The notes under the pieces: generated by a model
Seen by the model: only the letters and a program-made list of their open reading frames with translations
Database searches by the model: none
Told to the model about the DNA's origin: nothing
Position numbers and translations under genes: made by a program
Source of the DNA: Variovorax ginsengisoli
GTDB lineage: Bacteria > Pseudomonadota > Gammaproteobacteria > Burkholderiales > Burkholderiaceae_C
Assembly: GCF_006438845.1 (NCBI RefSeq)
Contig: NZ_RCZJ01000001.1
Coordinates: forward strand, 310,001 to 374,000
Direction: 5' to 3'
Length of the DNA stretch: 64,000 nt
In this document: in pieces, positions 30,255 to 40,152 of the stretch
How positions within the stretch are numbered: position 1 is the first letter of the stretch
Layout: each line of letters begins with the position of its first letter

Positions 30255-30428
30255 ACCTTTGATTCAGCGGCCGGGCAGTGCATCCTGAATTCGGCGGGCG
30301 ATGCGGTGCCCGTCAATGTGGCCATCCGATGCCGGTCAGCGCAAACGGCGACGGCGGCCGCACGCTGCACCGCTGCCTTGAAGCGTTGCTTCGCGCAGCG
30401 AAAACCGTTGTCTCTGGGGGCATCGACG

Positions 30429-31346
30429 TCACAGAAAGGCCAGCGAGAACAACCCACCGAACAACAGCCACTTCACCACGTAGTAGCTCGGCCGGTGCCA
30501 AGCCTTGAGCCGCTTGCCCAACAGGCGAATGCGATAGACAGGGCCGAAGATGCGATTCAGGGCGCCGACCGGCTCTCCCGCCACGTTCTGCGCCGCGGCC
30601 GCCCTGATCAATCTCCAACCGATCTGACGATTGACCCAGCGCACCAGCGGATGCGTCAAGGGTCGTTCGACGTCGCAGAACAGGATCAATCGCGTCTCGC
30701 CGGTCAGATTCTCCGCGCAGTGGATGTAGGTTTCGTCGAACATCACGGCCTCGCCTTCAGCCCAGTGATGGGGCAGGCCATCGACCAGGATCCGGCATTT
30801 CTCCCGCTGACTGGGAACCTTGAGGCCCAGGTGATAGCGCAACGAGCCTGCGAACGGATCGCGATGTGTCTGGAGCCGGCTGCCAGGGGGCAGCACGGCG
30901 AACATGGCGGCCCGCACCGATGGAATCGAAGCCAGCAGCGCGCTGGTCTCCGGACAGAGGGATCTGGCAGACGGCAGAAAGTCGCCGTACCAGTTCAGGT
31001 AGAAGCGCGTCCAGCCGCTGCGGAAGAAGGAGTTGAAGCCGATGTCGTCGTAGCCGGCCGCCGCACGAATGTGCCCTTCGTCGAACAGCGCCAGCCCCTC
31101 GTCGCGGATCGTCTTCCAGCGCTCCTTCAGCACGTCCAGTTCGGGAAACTGACGCAGGTCGACGTAGGGGTGGGCAGGCACTCCCGAGAACCAGTACATC
31201 AGCACGTTATAGGGCGCCATGAAGGTGGAGTGATCGCTCAGCTGACGGGCAAGCCCATGCCTGACGTGACCGCGAAAATGCACGTAAAGGCCAGCTGCCA
31301 CGAAGAGCAGCGGGATCAGCAGCCTGAAAGACAAGAAGGTGGACAT
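30429..31346 (-). CDS. lpxO: Lipid A 2-hydroxylase (Fe(II)/2-oxoglutarate dioxygenase)
   Basis: Adds a hydroxyl at C2 of a secondary acyl chain of lipid A at the inner face of the inner membrane. It belongs to the aspartyl/asparaginyl beta-hydroxylase fold: H161-R-D163 in LQTHRDPFAGSLRYHLGL and H209 in ETYIHCAENL bind iron. The N-terminal hydrophobic segment (about 8-22) anchors it, and LYVHFRGHVRHGLARQLSDHSTFMAP is typical of LpxO. 305 residues, full length. It lies downstream of an outer-membrane barrel gene, 22 bases apart, and near a two-component system, consistent with regulated surface remodelling. Confidence 0.92.
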   Translation of the reverse strand: MSTFLSFRLLIPLLFVAAGLYVHFRGHVRHGLARQLSDHSTFMAPYNVLMYWFSGVPAHPYVDLRQFPELDVLKERWKTIRDEGLALFDEGHIRAAAGYDDIGFNSFFRSGWTRFYLNWYGDFLPSARSLCPETSALLASIPSVRAAMFAVLPPGSRLQTHRDPFAGSLRYHLGLKVPSQREKCRILVDGLPHHWAEGEAVMFDETYIHCAENLTGETRLILFCDVERPLTHPLVRWVNRQIGWRLIRAAAAQNVAGEPVGALNRIFGPVYRIRLLGKRLKAWHRPSYYVVKWLLFGGLFSLAFL

Positions 31347-31368
31347 GGTGGGCAGGCGATGTCCCGCA

Positions 31369-31983
31369 CTAGAAGTTCGCCCTCAGGCCCACGGTCAGCA
31401 TGCCGCCTTTGACTTGCTTCGACAGCTTGCCGAAGTAGTCGAAGTCTGCAGTCAGCGAAATGTTGCGGGACACGCTGTACTCGGCGCCGAATCCGGCCAT
31501 GACGCCGGTGGCAGTGCCCGAAAGCCTGCGGTTCGGCGGCGGGTCCAGGTCGTTGCCGGACACCTTGCCGCGCGCCAGGCCCAGCCGCCCATTGAGTGCA
31601 AAGGCGTCTCCCAGCGGCATCCGTGCCGTCGCTGCGGCGTAGAAGGCTTGGCCCGAGGCACTTTGCAGTGCGGGAGCGCCACGCACCGACGTCCACTGAC
31701 CGATCCGGCCGAGACGTGCGTATCCGCCTTCGACACCCCAGGTGTCCGTCAGACGGTAGCCGCCGTACAGCCTGTACGCCGTGCCCCGCCTGGCGCCATC
31801 CTTGCGATCGAACGACGAGGTGGCGCCCGAGTCCAGGCTGAAACTCGATCCGCCCATCGACGCACCGAGGTAGAGGCGGTTGTCAGCGCCGGGGCTGGGT
31901 TCGGCGGCAAAAACGCCCGGTGAGAGAGTGCCCAGCAGAACTGAAACGGTTGTTGCGAGTGGTGCCAGGAAGGGCGTTTTCAT
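31369..31983 (-). CDS. Outer-membrane beta-barrel protein
   Basis: 204 residues from ATG 31983: Sec signal peptide cleaved near GVFA-AEP, then alternating strands typical of an eight-stranded barrel (RLYLGASMGGSSFSL, YRLYGGYRLTDTWGVEGGYARLG, GVMAGFGAEYSVSRNISLTADFDYF) and the C-terminal aromatic LRANF used by the Bam machinery. It resembles OmpA-barrel and OmpW-like proteins without a periplasmic domain. Forms a probable operon with lpxO. Confidence 0.85.
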   Translation of the reverse strand: MKTPFLAPLATTVSVLLGTLSPGVFAAEPSPGADNRLYLGASMGGSSFSLDSGATSSFDRKDGARRGTAYRLYGGYRLTDTWGVEGGYARLGRIGQWTSVRGAPALQSASGQAFYAAATARMPLGDAFALNGRLGLARGKVSGNDLDPPPNRRLSGTATGVMAGFGAEYSVSRNISLTADFDYFGKLSKQVKGGMLTVGLRANF

Positions 31984-32148
31984 CGAGATGGGTTCCAGGT
32001 TGGAGTGAAGAGCGAGCCGGGGAAGGCGGCGTACTTCCTGCCTTGCCGCGGTCTTCGAAGTCTCGTTTTCCGAACTGAAGACACGCTTTGCGTTTGCTGA
32101 AGATCGCGTGAAAACGGGGTGCCTCCCACCGGAGGGCCACCGTGATTC

Positions 32149-32165
32149 CTTTAGCTTTCCTTCAT
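32149..32165 (+). promoter_or_regulatory. Degenerate PmrA-like direct repeat upstream of the response regulator
   Basis: CTTTAG (32149-32154), five bases, CTTCAT (32160-32165): 11-base period as in PmrA/QseB sites. TAGATT (32176-32181) follows as a possible -10, which would start transcription almost at the ATG 32189 and give a leaderless message. Both are inference. Confidence 0.35.
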
Positions 32166-32188
32166 GCGGTTCGGGTAGATTGCGCGCA

Positions 32189-32872
32189 ATGAAAATCCTT
32201 CTGCTGGAAGACGACCTCGATCTGGGCAACGGCGTCCGCGTCGCATTGCTGAATCAGGGGATGGAGGTGGTGTGGGTTCGGCGGATCGACGACGCGGCGC
32301 GCGCGCTCGAATCGGGCGCCTGCGACTTGGTCCTGCTGGACCTGAATCTGCCCGACGGCAACGGTCTCGCGCTGCTGACGCGGCTGCGGCGCGACCAGCA
32401 CCGGACGCCCGTGCTCATCCTGAGTGCCCGCGATACCCTCGACGACCGTCTCATGGGATTGGACAACGGCGCCGACGATTACCTCGTCAAGCCTTTTGCA
32501 CTGGCCGAACTGCTTTCAAGGGTGCGCGCCCTCGCACGACGCAGCTACGGTTCGGACGACGGGACGACCGAAGTGCGCGGGCTGACCTTGCAGGCGTCGA
32601 CCCGGCGTGCTTGCCTGCGCGGCGCGCCCGTGCATCTTTCGCGGACCGAGTTCGAACTGTTGAGCGTCCTGCTCAAGCGCGTCGACCGCGTGGTCACTCG
32701 CCGCTTCCTCGAGGATCAGTTGATGCCGGGCGGCATGACCAAGGAAAGCAATGTGCTCGAGGTGCACATCTCCAACCTGCGCCGCAAGATCGGCGACGGC
32801 TACATCCGCACCGTGCGAGGCATCGGCTACGTGATCGACCACACCGAGCAGCCGGCGATCGCACGCGCATGA
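32189..32872 (+). CDS. OmpR-family response regulator (PmrA/QseB-like)
   Basis: 227 residues: receiver with EDD at 7-9, D51 in LLDLNLPDGNG, Lys in LVKPFALAELLSRVRALARR, then a winged helix with LSRTEFELLSVLLKR and VRGIGYVID. ATG 32189 has no ribosome site upstream. ATGA overlap with the kinase. Divergent from the outer-membrane protein and lpxO genes, the likely regulon. Confidence 0.93.
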   Translation: MKILLLEDDLDLGNGVRVALLNQGMEVVWVRRIDDAARALESGACDLVLLDLNLPDGNGLALLTRLRRDQHRTPVLILSARDTLDDRLMGLDNGADDYLVKPFALAELLSRVRALARRSYGSDDGTTEVRGLTLQASTRRACLRGAPVHLSRTEFELLSVLLKRVDRVVTRRFLEDQLMPGGMTKESNVLEVHISNLRRKIGDGYIRTVRGIGYVIDHTEQPAIARA

Positions 32873-34341
32873 ACCACCGCTCGGGTGGCCGGGACACGCG
32901 GTGGGCACGCTGGACACGGCCAACCCTTGTACGCCGCCTGCTGCTGGGGCAACTGGCAACGCTCGCGCTTCTATGGAGCGTGGCGGCCGGCTTGCTGTTG
33001 ATGGAGGCGCTGAGCCAGGAGCTGTATGGCGCACGTGCGGCATATGGCGCGATCTTTTCGGTTGCCGAGAATCTTGTCGATCAGCCGGAAAAACAGCATG
33101 CGAGTCTTCAAGCCGTCGACCGTGCGCTGCGCGAAGCGTACGGCGACAAAGACAACGCCGACATGGCGCCCAGCATCTTGGTATGGCAGGCAGGGCGGCT
33201 GGTCTACAAGTCGGACGGCGTGCCGGAGGCCATTCGGAATACGCAGCTCGACGTGGTCGAGAAACTCACGGCGGACGGTCGTCAGTGGCGCGCTGGCACG
33301 CGGGAGTCGACATCTTCCGACGCGCGCGTGATGCTGGTGATTCCGAGTGATACCAAGCAGTTCGTTCTCTCGTTCAATTCGCATGGCTATTACATACTGC
33401 CGCTCGTCATCAGCATTCCCTTTCTCTTGTTCCCCGCCTGGCTGTCGATACGGTTGGCGCTGCGACCGTGGCGGAAAGTCGGCCGCGAGATCGCGTCGCG
33501 GGGTCCCAGGCATCTGACGCCGTTGGCCTTCGAGCCTCGACACGAAGAGCTGAGACCGATGGTGCAGAGCATCAACGCGCTGATGCAGCGGTTGTCCGAC
33601 AGCGCAGTGCGCGAGCGCAACTTCATCGCCGATGCGGCACATGAATTGCGAACGCCCATAGCGGCCATCCGCATCAACGTCGAGGTCTTGCGCGCGCAAG
33701 GCATGCTCGTGAAAGGGAACAGAGAGTTGCTCGACGGCATGCTGCGCAGCAGCGCCCGGGCGGCGCGTCTGGTCAGCCAATTGCTGCGACTCATGCGCAG
33801 CAACGCCGAAGGCGATGTCGCGCCGGCCCGACGGTTGGCGCTCGATGAACTTCTCCAGGAACGCCTGGCCGCGCTCTCCGGGCTGGCACAGGTCCGAGGG
33901 GTGGAACTGGAGCTGGTGGCCACCCAACCGGGCTTGGAGGTCACCGGCGACCGCGAAGGCTTGATGTCGATGATCGACAACCTGATCGAGAACGCCATCA
34001 AGTACAGCCCTGCCTCTGCGGCCGTCATGGTTCACCTCTCAGCCGCTGCAACCCAGGCCGTGTTCACCGTGACCGACCAAGGCCCCGGCATTGCGCCTGC
34101 GCTTCGAAGCCGTGTCTTCGACCGCTTCTTTCGCGATCCGGACCAGACACAGACGGGCAGCGGACTCGGCTTGGCGATCGTCAAGTCGGTGATCGAGAAC
34201 CATGGCGGGGAGATCACGATCGACAGCAATCCTCACGACGGTCAAGGGCTGCGGGTCACCGTGAGCCTGCCGTTGGCGGCTCGCCAGTCTTCGGAGCCCG
34301 GCAGCAACGCGACGCAGGACGTGATGCCAGCCCCCGAGTAG
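32869..34341 (+). CDS. Sensor histidine kinase (PmrB/QseC-like)
   Basis: 490 residues. Transmembrane segments at about 27-45 and 172-193 frame a periplasmic domain of about 125 residues; then HAMP-like linker, H-box FIADAAHELRTPIAAI with H258, N-box NLIENAIKYSP, G-boxes DQGPGIAP and GSGLGLAIVKSV. The start overlaps the regulator stop. The signal is unknown; cations or cationic peptides would fit a lipid A modification role. Confidence 0.92.
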   Translation: MNHRSGGRDTRWARWTRPTLVRRLLLGQLATLALLWSVAAGLLLMEALSQELYGARAAYGAIFSVAENLVDQPEKQHASLQAVDRALREAYGDKDNADMAPSILVWQAGRLVYKSDGVPEAIRNTQLDVVEKLTADGRQWRAGTRESTSSDARVMLVIPSDTKQFVLSFNSHGYYILPLVISIPFLLFPAWLSIRLALRPWRKVGREIASRGPRHLTPLAFEPRHEELRPMVQSINALMQRLSDSAVRERNFIADAAHELRTPIAAIRINVEVLRAQGMLVKGNRELLDGMLRSSARAARLVSQLLRLMRSNAEGDVAPARRLALDELLQERLAALSGLAQVRGVELELVATQPGLEVTGDREGLMSMIDNLIENAIKYSPASAAVMVHLSAAATQAVFTVTDQGPGIAPALRSRVFDRFFRDPDQTQTGSGLGLAIVKSVIENHGGEITIDSNPHDGQGLRVTVSLPLAARQSSEPGSNATQDVMPAPE

Positions 34342-34371
34342 CGATCGAAGCCGCCAGATTCGTTGGCCGCA

Positions 34372-35451
34372 TCAGCGCCAACCCATTCCATCGACAAGGC
34401 GCAGCACCTCGGCCTCACGCTCGATGAAGAAATCCGCGTGCGTGGCGGGCTGGAAGAGCGCGCGTTGGCTGCCGGGCGGCAAGGCGGCGAACAGGCGATC
34501 GGCATCGGGTGCGCGGACCGTGTTGAACAGACGGACCAGCGCGTTCGCGGCCTCCCGGGTTTGCGCGTCGCCGTCGGTCGCCAACCACGGGCAGAGGTCG
34601 CGCCAGTCGCCGGGCAGGGCCGTCAGCACCAGGGCAGGCACCCGCACTTTCTTGTAGTCGTGCGAGAACTGACGCCCCGCCGTGTACATCGCGGCCGCCA
34701 CCGCGTCGGGCGTGTTGAAGCCGATGCTGCCATCGGCCTTGACTTCCAGCTTGTCGACCAGGTCGGCCTCCATCGGTGCCGACCAGTTGCGGTTGAGCCG
34801 CCTGTTGAAAGCGATCATCGCGGCGACCGACGCGGTGTCGGCTTCCGTCGGCGAAGGCTCGGCCAATGCGGGGTCTTCCTCCTCGTCTTGCGAAACGGTG
34901 GTGTAGTCGAAGTTCGTGTCGAGGTAGACCAGGCCGCGCACGCGCTCCGGGTGGCGGCCGGCAAACAGCGTCACCTGGTTGCCGGCCATCGAGTGGCCAC
35001 CGAGCACGATGCGATCGATGTGGAGCGCTTGCAGCACTGCATGCACATCATCGACCAGGGTCTCGGTGTCGTAGCGGTGGGTGTCGTCGGGCAGCGGCTT
35101 GTCCGACTGACCGAAGCCGCGGCAGCTGATGGCGATGGCCCGGCCGCGCTGCGCGAGCGCACGCGCCAAACCGTTGAAATGCGCCGCCGAGGCGCCGAAC
35201 CCCGGCAGCAGCACGAAAGTGGGACCGGCGAGGCGGCCTGCCTGCCAATCGCGCACATGCAGCGAGACGCCAGGCGCCACGGGCACGCGGCGGTCGGTGA
35301 CCTGGACGGCCGAAGATGGCGCAAGCGCTTCGGGCTCGTCACTCCCGCCGCCGCCGCAAGCAGCGAGGAACATGGCAGCAGGCAGGGCCGTGGCGACGCG
35401 CAGCAGGTGCCTGCGCCCGTGGGATGAAAGAGGTGTGCGGGTTGATGACAA
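34372..35451 (-). CDS. Lipoprotein alpha/beta hydrolase
   Basis: An esterase-like protein of 359 residues with a Tat-like signal (GRRHLLRVATALPAAMFLAAC); the LAAC lipobox would put the mature protein on the outer or inner membrane, followed by a Gly-rich tether. Hydrolase elements: LLPGFGASAAHF, nucleophile elbow GGHSMAGN (Ser) and a C-terminal His in PATHADFF. The start chosen is TTG 35451 with GGAG 6 bases before it; no ATG gives a signal peptide. The substrate is unknown. Confidence 0.78.
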   Translation of the reverse strand: MSSTRTPLSSHGRRHLLRVATALPAAMFLAACGGGGSDEPEALAPSSAVQVTDRRVPVAPGVSLHVRDWQAGRLAGPTFVLLPGFGASAAHFNGLARALAQRGRAIAISCRGFGQSDKPLPDDTHRYDTETLVDDVHAVLQALHIDRIVLGGHSMAGNQVTLFAGRHPERVRGLVYLDTNFDYTTVSQDEEEDPALAEPSPTEADTASVAAMIAFNRRLNRNWSAPMEADLVDKLEVKADGSIGFNTPDAVAAAMYTAGRQFSHDYKKVRVPALVLTALPGDWRDLCPWLATDGDAQTREAANALVRLFNTVRAPDADRLFAALPPGSQRALFQPATHADFFIEREAEVLRLVDGMGWR

Positions 35452-35670
35452 GGGGGCTCCGTCGGTGACATGGGGCTGCGCACTGCAATCCGTGCGTGCT
35501 TCCAAGGTACCGAAGGGAGCTGGGGGCAGGGTGAAGGCCGGCTGAAGAAGCGCTGAAGAGTTGCACCTTCAGGCCCTGCTGCCGCGCCGACAGGTGCACA
35601 TGAGAAGCGCCACGCCGCTGCGGCATCATCGTGGCTTCATTCGCGCGCAGCACCCGGAGGAAATCTTCTG

Positions 35671-37389
35671 ATGATCATCGGTATCGACCTTGGCACCACG
35701 CACAGCCTGGCTGCGGTGTGGAAGGACGGGCGTCCTCAGTTGGTGGTGAACGCCTTGGGCACCTATCTGACGCCTTCGTGCGTGAGCATCGACGAGGACG
35801 GCAGCGTGCTGGTCGGCCAGGCTGCGCGCGACAGGCTGCAGACGCACCCGGAGGTGACGGCTGCGCTTTTCAAGCGCTACATGGGCAGCGACAAGACTTT
35901 TCAGGTCGGCGCGCGCAGCTACCGCCCGGAGGAGCTGTCGTCGCTGGTGTTGCGATCGCTGAAGGCCGACGCCGAAGCCCTGCTGGGCGAGCCCGTCACC
36001 GAAGCGGTGATCACCGTGCCTGCCTACTTCTCCGACAGCCAACGCAAGGCCACGCGCATCGCGGGCCAGCTCGCTGGATTGAAGGTGGAGCGCCTGGTCA
36101 ATGAGCCGACGGCGGCCGCGTTGGCCTATGGGCTGCACCAGGACGAGGAGTCGACCCAGTTCCTGGTGTTCGATCTGGGCGGCGGCACTTTCGACGTTTC
36201 GATTCTGGAGATGTTCGAGGGCGTGATGGAGGTTCGGGCCACGGCGGGCGACAACTTTCTGGGCGGTGAAGACTTCGTGAATGCGATCGTTCAGTTGTTC
36301 TTCGCCGAGACCGGCCTGCCCGAGGCCGCGCGCGAGGACGGGGGCTTCATGCAGCAGCTGGTGTCGCGTGCCGAGACTGCCAAGCGTGCGCTGTCGGACA
36401 GCGAAAGCGCCACCTTGTCGCTTTACTGGCACGACCGCGAGCACACGCTCGTGCTCACGCAGGAGCGCTTCCGCGATATCAGCGAGCCCTTGCTGGCGCG
36501 CCTTCGTGGGCCGGTGGAACGTGCGCTGCGCGACGCGAGCATCCGCGCGGGCGAGATCGACAACGTGGTGCTGGCGGGTGGGGCGACGCGCTCGCCCATC
36601 GTGCGCCAGCTGGTCACGCGCATGTTCGGTCGATTCCCGGACATGGCGATCAACCCCGACGAGGTCGTTGCGTTGGGCGCCGCCGTGATGGCCGGACTCA
36701 AGGCGCGCGACGCGGCCTTGAAAGAGGTGGTGATGACCGACGTGTGCCCCTATACCCTGGGGGTGGAGACGGTGCACCGCATGCCGGGCGGCGGCGAGGT
36801 CGACGGCTACTTCTCGCCCATCATCGAGCGCAACACCGTGGTCCCGGCCAGCCGAGTCAAGCGCTACGTGCCCGTGCGCGAGGGCCAGCGCATGCTCAAG
36901 CTCGAGATCTTTCAGGGCGAAGCGCGCCTGGTGCGGGACAACATCGCACTCGGGGCGCTGGACGTGCCGCTGCCGCGGGGGCCTAACGCCGAAGCCAACG
37001 TCGAAGTGCGCTTCACCTACGACGTGAATGGACTGCTGGAGGTGGAGGCGACGGTGCTGGCGACCGCAGAGGTGCACCGGCTCGTGATTCAGGGCAACAG
37101 CGGCGTGCTGAGCGAGCTCGAGATCGCGGCCCGACTGAAGCAGCTGGCCGAACTCAAGATCCACCCCCGCGACAAGGCTGAGAACCGTGCCCTCGTGGCA
37201 CAGGCCGAGCGCGTGTTCCAGCAATTGCGCGCCGATGCGCGTGAGCGCTTGGGCGACGAGATCTCGCGCTTCGAATTGGCGCTCGATTCGCAGGACGATC
37301 GCCAGATCCGTCCGGCTCGCGAGCGCATGCGCAAGGCGGTCGGCTTCTTCGAGCGCGACAGCCACTTCGACCCGGACTTCGTGTTTTGA
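35671..37389 (+). CDS. hscC: HscC-type Hsp70 chaperone
   Basis: DnaK paralogue of 572 residues with ATPase motifs [51 protein letters not shown] and [10 protein letters not shown], then a substrate-binding domain and a short lid ending near FDPDFVF. It lacks the long C-terminal tail of DnaK, as in HscC. GGAGG lies 10 bases before the ATG. The stop overlaps the TTG start of a J-like membrane protein, paralleling the association of E. coli hscC with J-protein genes. Clients unknown. Confidence 0.93.
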   Translation: MIIGIDLGTTHSLAAVWKDGRPQLVVNALGTYLTPSCVSIDEDGSVLVGQAARDRLQTHPEVTAALFKRYMGSDKTFQVGARSYRPEELSSLVLRSLKADAEALLGEPVTEAVITVPAYFSDSQRKATRIAGQLAGLKVERLVNEPTAAALAYGLHQDEESTQFLVFDLGGGTFDVSILEMFEGVMEVRATAGDNFLGGEDFVNAIVQLFFAETGLPEAAREDGGFMQQLVSRAETAKRALSDSESATLSLYWHDREHTLVLTQERFRDISEPLLARLRGPVERALRDASIRAGEIDNVVLAGGATRSPIVRQLVTRMFGRFPDMAINPDEVVALGAAVMAGLKARDAALKEVVMTDVCPYTLGVETVHRMPGGGEVDGYFSPIIERNTVVPASRVKRYVPVREGQRMLKLEIFQGEARLVRDNIALGALDVPLPRGPNAEANVEVRFTYDVNGLLEVEATVLATAEVHRLVIQGNSGVLSELEIAARLKQLAELKIHPRDKAENRALVAQAERVFQQLRADARERLGDEISRFELALDSQDDRQIRPARERMRKAVGFFERDSHFDPDFVF

Positions 37390-38711
37390 GCGCCGTTGCA
37401 GCTTTCGCGCGGCTGGGCATCGCGCCGACGAAGGATGTCCGGTCCGTCAAGCGCGCCTATGCCTTGGCGCTCAAAGCCATCGACCAGGCGAGCGAGCGGG
37501 AGGCTTTCGAGCGCCTGCGCGAAGCCTACGAGCAGGCGCTGGCCTGGGCAGCAACCGGGGGAGCCGACGAACAGGACGAACAGGACGAGGAAGACGAGGA
37601 AGACGAGGAAGACCAGGAGCGTGATTCGCATCGCCGTGCGCCAGAGCAGGCGCCCGAGCTGCCGCCGATGGCACCGCATGACCTTCACCCGCCGCCCAAT
37701 CCCCCCGCCTTGCCGGAGGCCTCGCCCGTCGCGCCCGACCGCCACGATGCGCGGGAGGCCTTGCAGCATTGGACCCAGCAGCTGCGCGACGCGGCGCCCG
37801 AGTCTGTTGCGCGTTGTTTCGAGGCCGCGCTGGCCGACCCCCGGTTGCTTCATCTCGACAGTCATGCGCAGCTCGAAGTCCGTATCGCCGATCTCCTGCA
37901 CAACGACCCGGCGGGTCGCGCGGAGCTCTTCGATGTCGCCGCGGCCCACTTTCGTTGGACCGATCGCAACGCCAGGCCGATTGCCGACTTGGACGCGGCC
38001 CAGTGGATCTTTCGCGTGGTCAATCAGGGGCTGCAATGGCGTGGCCAGGCACCGAAGGTGATCCAACTGCAGAAAGAAGCGCTCGAAGCCGTCGCCGCAG
38101 TGCCTATGCCGCAGCCCGAACAGACGCGCCGTTTCGCTGAGGTCCTCGATGCCATGGCGCACGATGTTCCCGACTGGTTCATGCTGCACCTCAGCAAGCC
38201 GGGCCATGTCCATCTGCCGCAATGGCAGGCGTCGTTGAAACAGCTGGGGCCGCGCTGGACGCGCCAGGCAGAGAGAAAAGAACGGTTTTTCGGCACGCGC
38301 CGCAAGACCTTCAACACCTTGCTCGGCGGCTTTGTCGCGCTCCTGTTGGTCACGGCCATGCTCGCGGGCGTCGTCTACCGGTTGTCCGGGGACGCCACAC
38401 CAGCCGCCGCCGTTGCCAGCGACACGCCCGCGGCCGGTATGGTTGCCGATGCCGATCCGGTGCTCGCCTACGAATTCACCGGCGCCGTGACCCGCGACAG
38501 CTGCGAGAGCGCAGAGGAATTCGTGCACGCGTCTAACTGGCTCGAGACAGACGACGCCGACGCCATCGCGCTGCTCGCTACGCGCGCCGTGCGCTGCCAG
38601 GACAAGGGTTTGTGGTCGCGCAAGGACGACCCGCTCATGGCCTGCTTGAGGGCCGAGCGTTCGGCAGCGCTGGGTGCAGGGCGTGCGGAGAACGCACGTC
38701 TCTGCCGATGA
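37386..38711 (+). CDS. J-domain-like membrane protein, presumed HscC partner
   Basis: 441 residues from TTG 37386, overlapping the hscC stop as TTGA. Residues 8-52 follow the J-domain pattern (LGIAPTKDVRSVKRAYALALK...REAFERLREAYEQAL), but the catalytic HPD tripeptide is absent: the loop reads LKAIDQAS. An acidic repeat of 9-base units follows (residues 61-78), then a helical domain and one membrane segment at about 309-332 (LLGGFVALLLVTAMLAGVVY) with a C-terminal outside domain containing four Cys. Whether it stimulates HscC without HPD is open. Confidence 0.78.
   Translation: MSAVAAFARLGIAPTKDVRSVKRAYALALKAIDQASEREAFERLREAYEQALAWAATGGADEQDEQDEEDEEDEEDQERDSHRRAPEQAPELPPMAPHDLHPPPNPPALPEASPVAPDRHDAREALQHWTQQLRDAAPESVARCFEAALADPRLLHLDSHAQLEVRIADLLHNDPAGRAELFDVAAAHFRWTDRNARPIADLDAAQWIFRVVNQGLQWRGQAPKVIQLQKEALEAVAAVPMPQPEQTRRFAEVLDAMAHDVPDWFMLHLSKPGHVHLPQWQASLKQLGPRWTRQAERKERFFGTRRKTFNTLLGGFVALLLVTAMLAGVVYRLSGDATPAAAVASDTPAAGMVADADPVLAYEFTGAVTRDSCESAEEFVHASNWLETDDADAIALLATRAVRCQDKGLWSRKDDPLMACLRAERSAALGAGRAENARLCR
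37566..37619 (+). repeat. Six 9-base tandem repeats encoding an acidic stretch
   Basis: GACGAACAG twice, GACGAGGAA three times, GACCAGGAG once, in frame, giving Asp-Glu-Gln and Asp-Glu-Glu triplets. A likely site of length variation between strains. Confidence 0.85.
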
Positions 38712-38892
38712 TGGGTGGGTTGCAGCGCGAAGTCGAGCGCCCGGAGCCGGCCGGCTGCAAACCCAGGCAAACACGGGTGTGCCGGCCGCTCTGCCAGCGG
38801 CAGAATCTGGCCTCTCATCGACACTCAGAGCGCGAGCGAATCGCATCCGCCGGGCCACCGACGAACCGATCGACAGCCGCCCCGCCTTCCTC

Positions 38893-40152
38893 TTGAAAAC
38901 TGAACACGCGCTGCGCTCGCAAGCCCACCGACCCGCCTCCGAACCCGTTCTCGCATCCACGTCCATCCGCGGCCGGCGACTGCTGCTCGGGCTGTCGCTC
39001 ATCGTCATCGCGTTCAACCTGCGCCCGGTCTTCTCGAGCCTCTCGGTGGTGCTGCCGGAGATCGTCGCCGCGACGCGCATGTCGGCCACCGCGGCCAGCG
39101 CATTGACCACCTTGCCCATCGTCTGTCTCGGGGTCTTCGCGATGTGCGCGCCCTGGCTGGGTCGCCGACTCGGCATGGAACGCGCGCTGCTGCTGTGCAT
39201 GGTGTTGATCACCGTCGGCACGGCGCTTCGCGGCCTTGGACACGTGCCCCTTCTCTTCATGGCTTCTGCGCTGGCCGGGATCGGCATTGCCGTGAGCAAT
39301 GTGCTGCTGTCGGCGCTGATCAAGCGCGAGTTTTCGCGCCACGGTGCTGCGTTGATGGGCGGGTACACCATGGCGGTCTGCGGCGGGGCCGCCGCTGGCG
39401 CCGGGTTGACGGTGCCGTTGGAGCATGCGCTGGGCTTCGGCTGGACCGGCGCGCTGGCCTTGTGGGCCGTGCCCGCGGCCTGCGCCCTTGCGTTGTGGGC
39501 ACCCCAGGCCTGGCCCGTCCGGCCGCTGGCGAGTGAGTCGGGCTTTGTCGTGCGGGGGCTGTGGCGCGACCCGCTCGCTTGGCAAGTCACGCTTTACATG
39601 GGCCTGCAGTCCGCACTGGCTTATTCGGTCATGGGCTGGCTGGCGCCCATCCTTCGTGAACGTGGACTGTCGGCCGAGACCGCCGGCTTCGTCGTCTCGG
39701 TGTCGGTGCTGACCCAGGTCGCCACCTGCCTGATCGTTCCGGGGATGGCGCTGCGGCGGCACCGCCAAGTCGGTTTGGCCGTGGGTGGGGCGGTGATGAC
39801 CTTCGTGGCCATCCTCGCTTGCATGTTCGGCCCGTTGGGCGGCATCTGGGCATGGTCGGTGGCCTTGGGCGTTGCGCAGGGAAGCACCTTTGCGCTGGCA
39901 CTCACCCTCATCGTGATGCGCTCGCCCGACGCCGATGTGGCCGCGCGGCTGTCGGGCATGGCGCAGGGTGTCGGGTATTTAATTGCGGCGGGTGGCCCAC
40001 TGCTGGTCGGCCTGCTGCGCGCATGGACCGGCTCGTTTCAGGCCTCGGCCTGGCTGTTCGCCGTCATCGCATCAGCGCTGGTGCTGGCGGGTTTCGGCGC
40101 CGGGCGCGCGCGGCTCGTCGCCGCGACTACGACGCCTCGCGGCCAGAGCTGA
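38893..40152 (+). CDS. MFS transporter of the CynX/NimT family
   Basis: Twelve-helix major facilitator protein. The first helix is LLLGLSLIVIAFNLRPVFSSL, typical of CynX/NimT cyanate or nitroimidazole transporters; the loop GRRLGMERALLL is the MFS motif A position. The start is uncertain: TTG 38893 would give 419 residues, but it has no ribosome site and no ATG exists before the first helix. The preceding 180 bases after the J-like gene hold no other gene. Confidence 0.82.
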   Translation: MKTEHALRSQAHRPASEPVLASTSIRGRRLLLGLSLIVIAFNLRPVFSSLSVVLPEIVAATRMSATAASALTTLPIVCLGVFAMCAPWLGRRLGMERALLLCMVLITVGTALRGLGHVPLLFMASALAGIGIAVSNVLLSALIKREFSRHGAALMGGYTMAVCGGAAAGAGLTVPLEHALGFGWTGALALWAVPAACALALWAPQAWPVRPLASESGFVVRGLWRDPLAWQVTLYMGLQSALAYSVMGWLAPILRERGLSAETAGFVVSVSVLTQVATCLIVPGMALRRHRQVGLAVGGAVMTFVAILACMFGPLGGIWAWSVALGVAQGSTFALALTLIVMRSPDADVAARLSGMAQGVGYLIAAGGPLLVGLLRAWTGSFQASAWLFAVIASALVLAGFGAGRARLVAATTTPRGQS

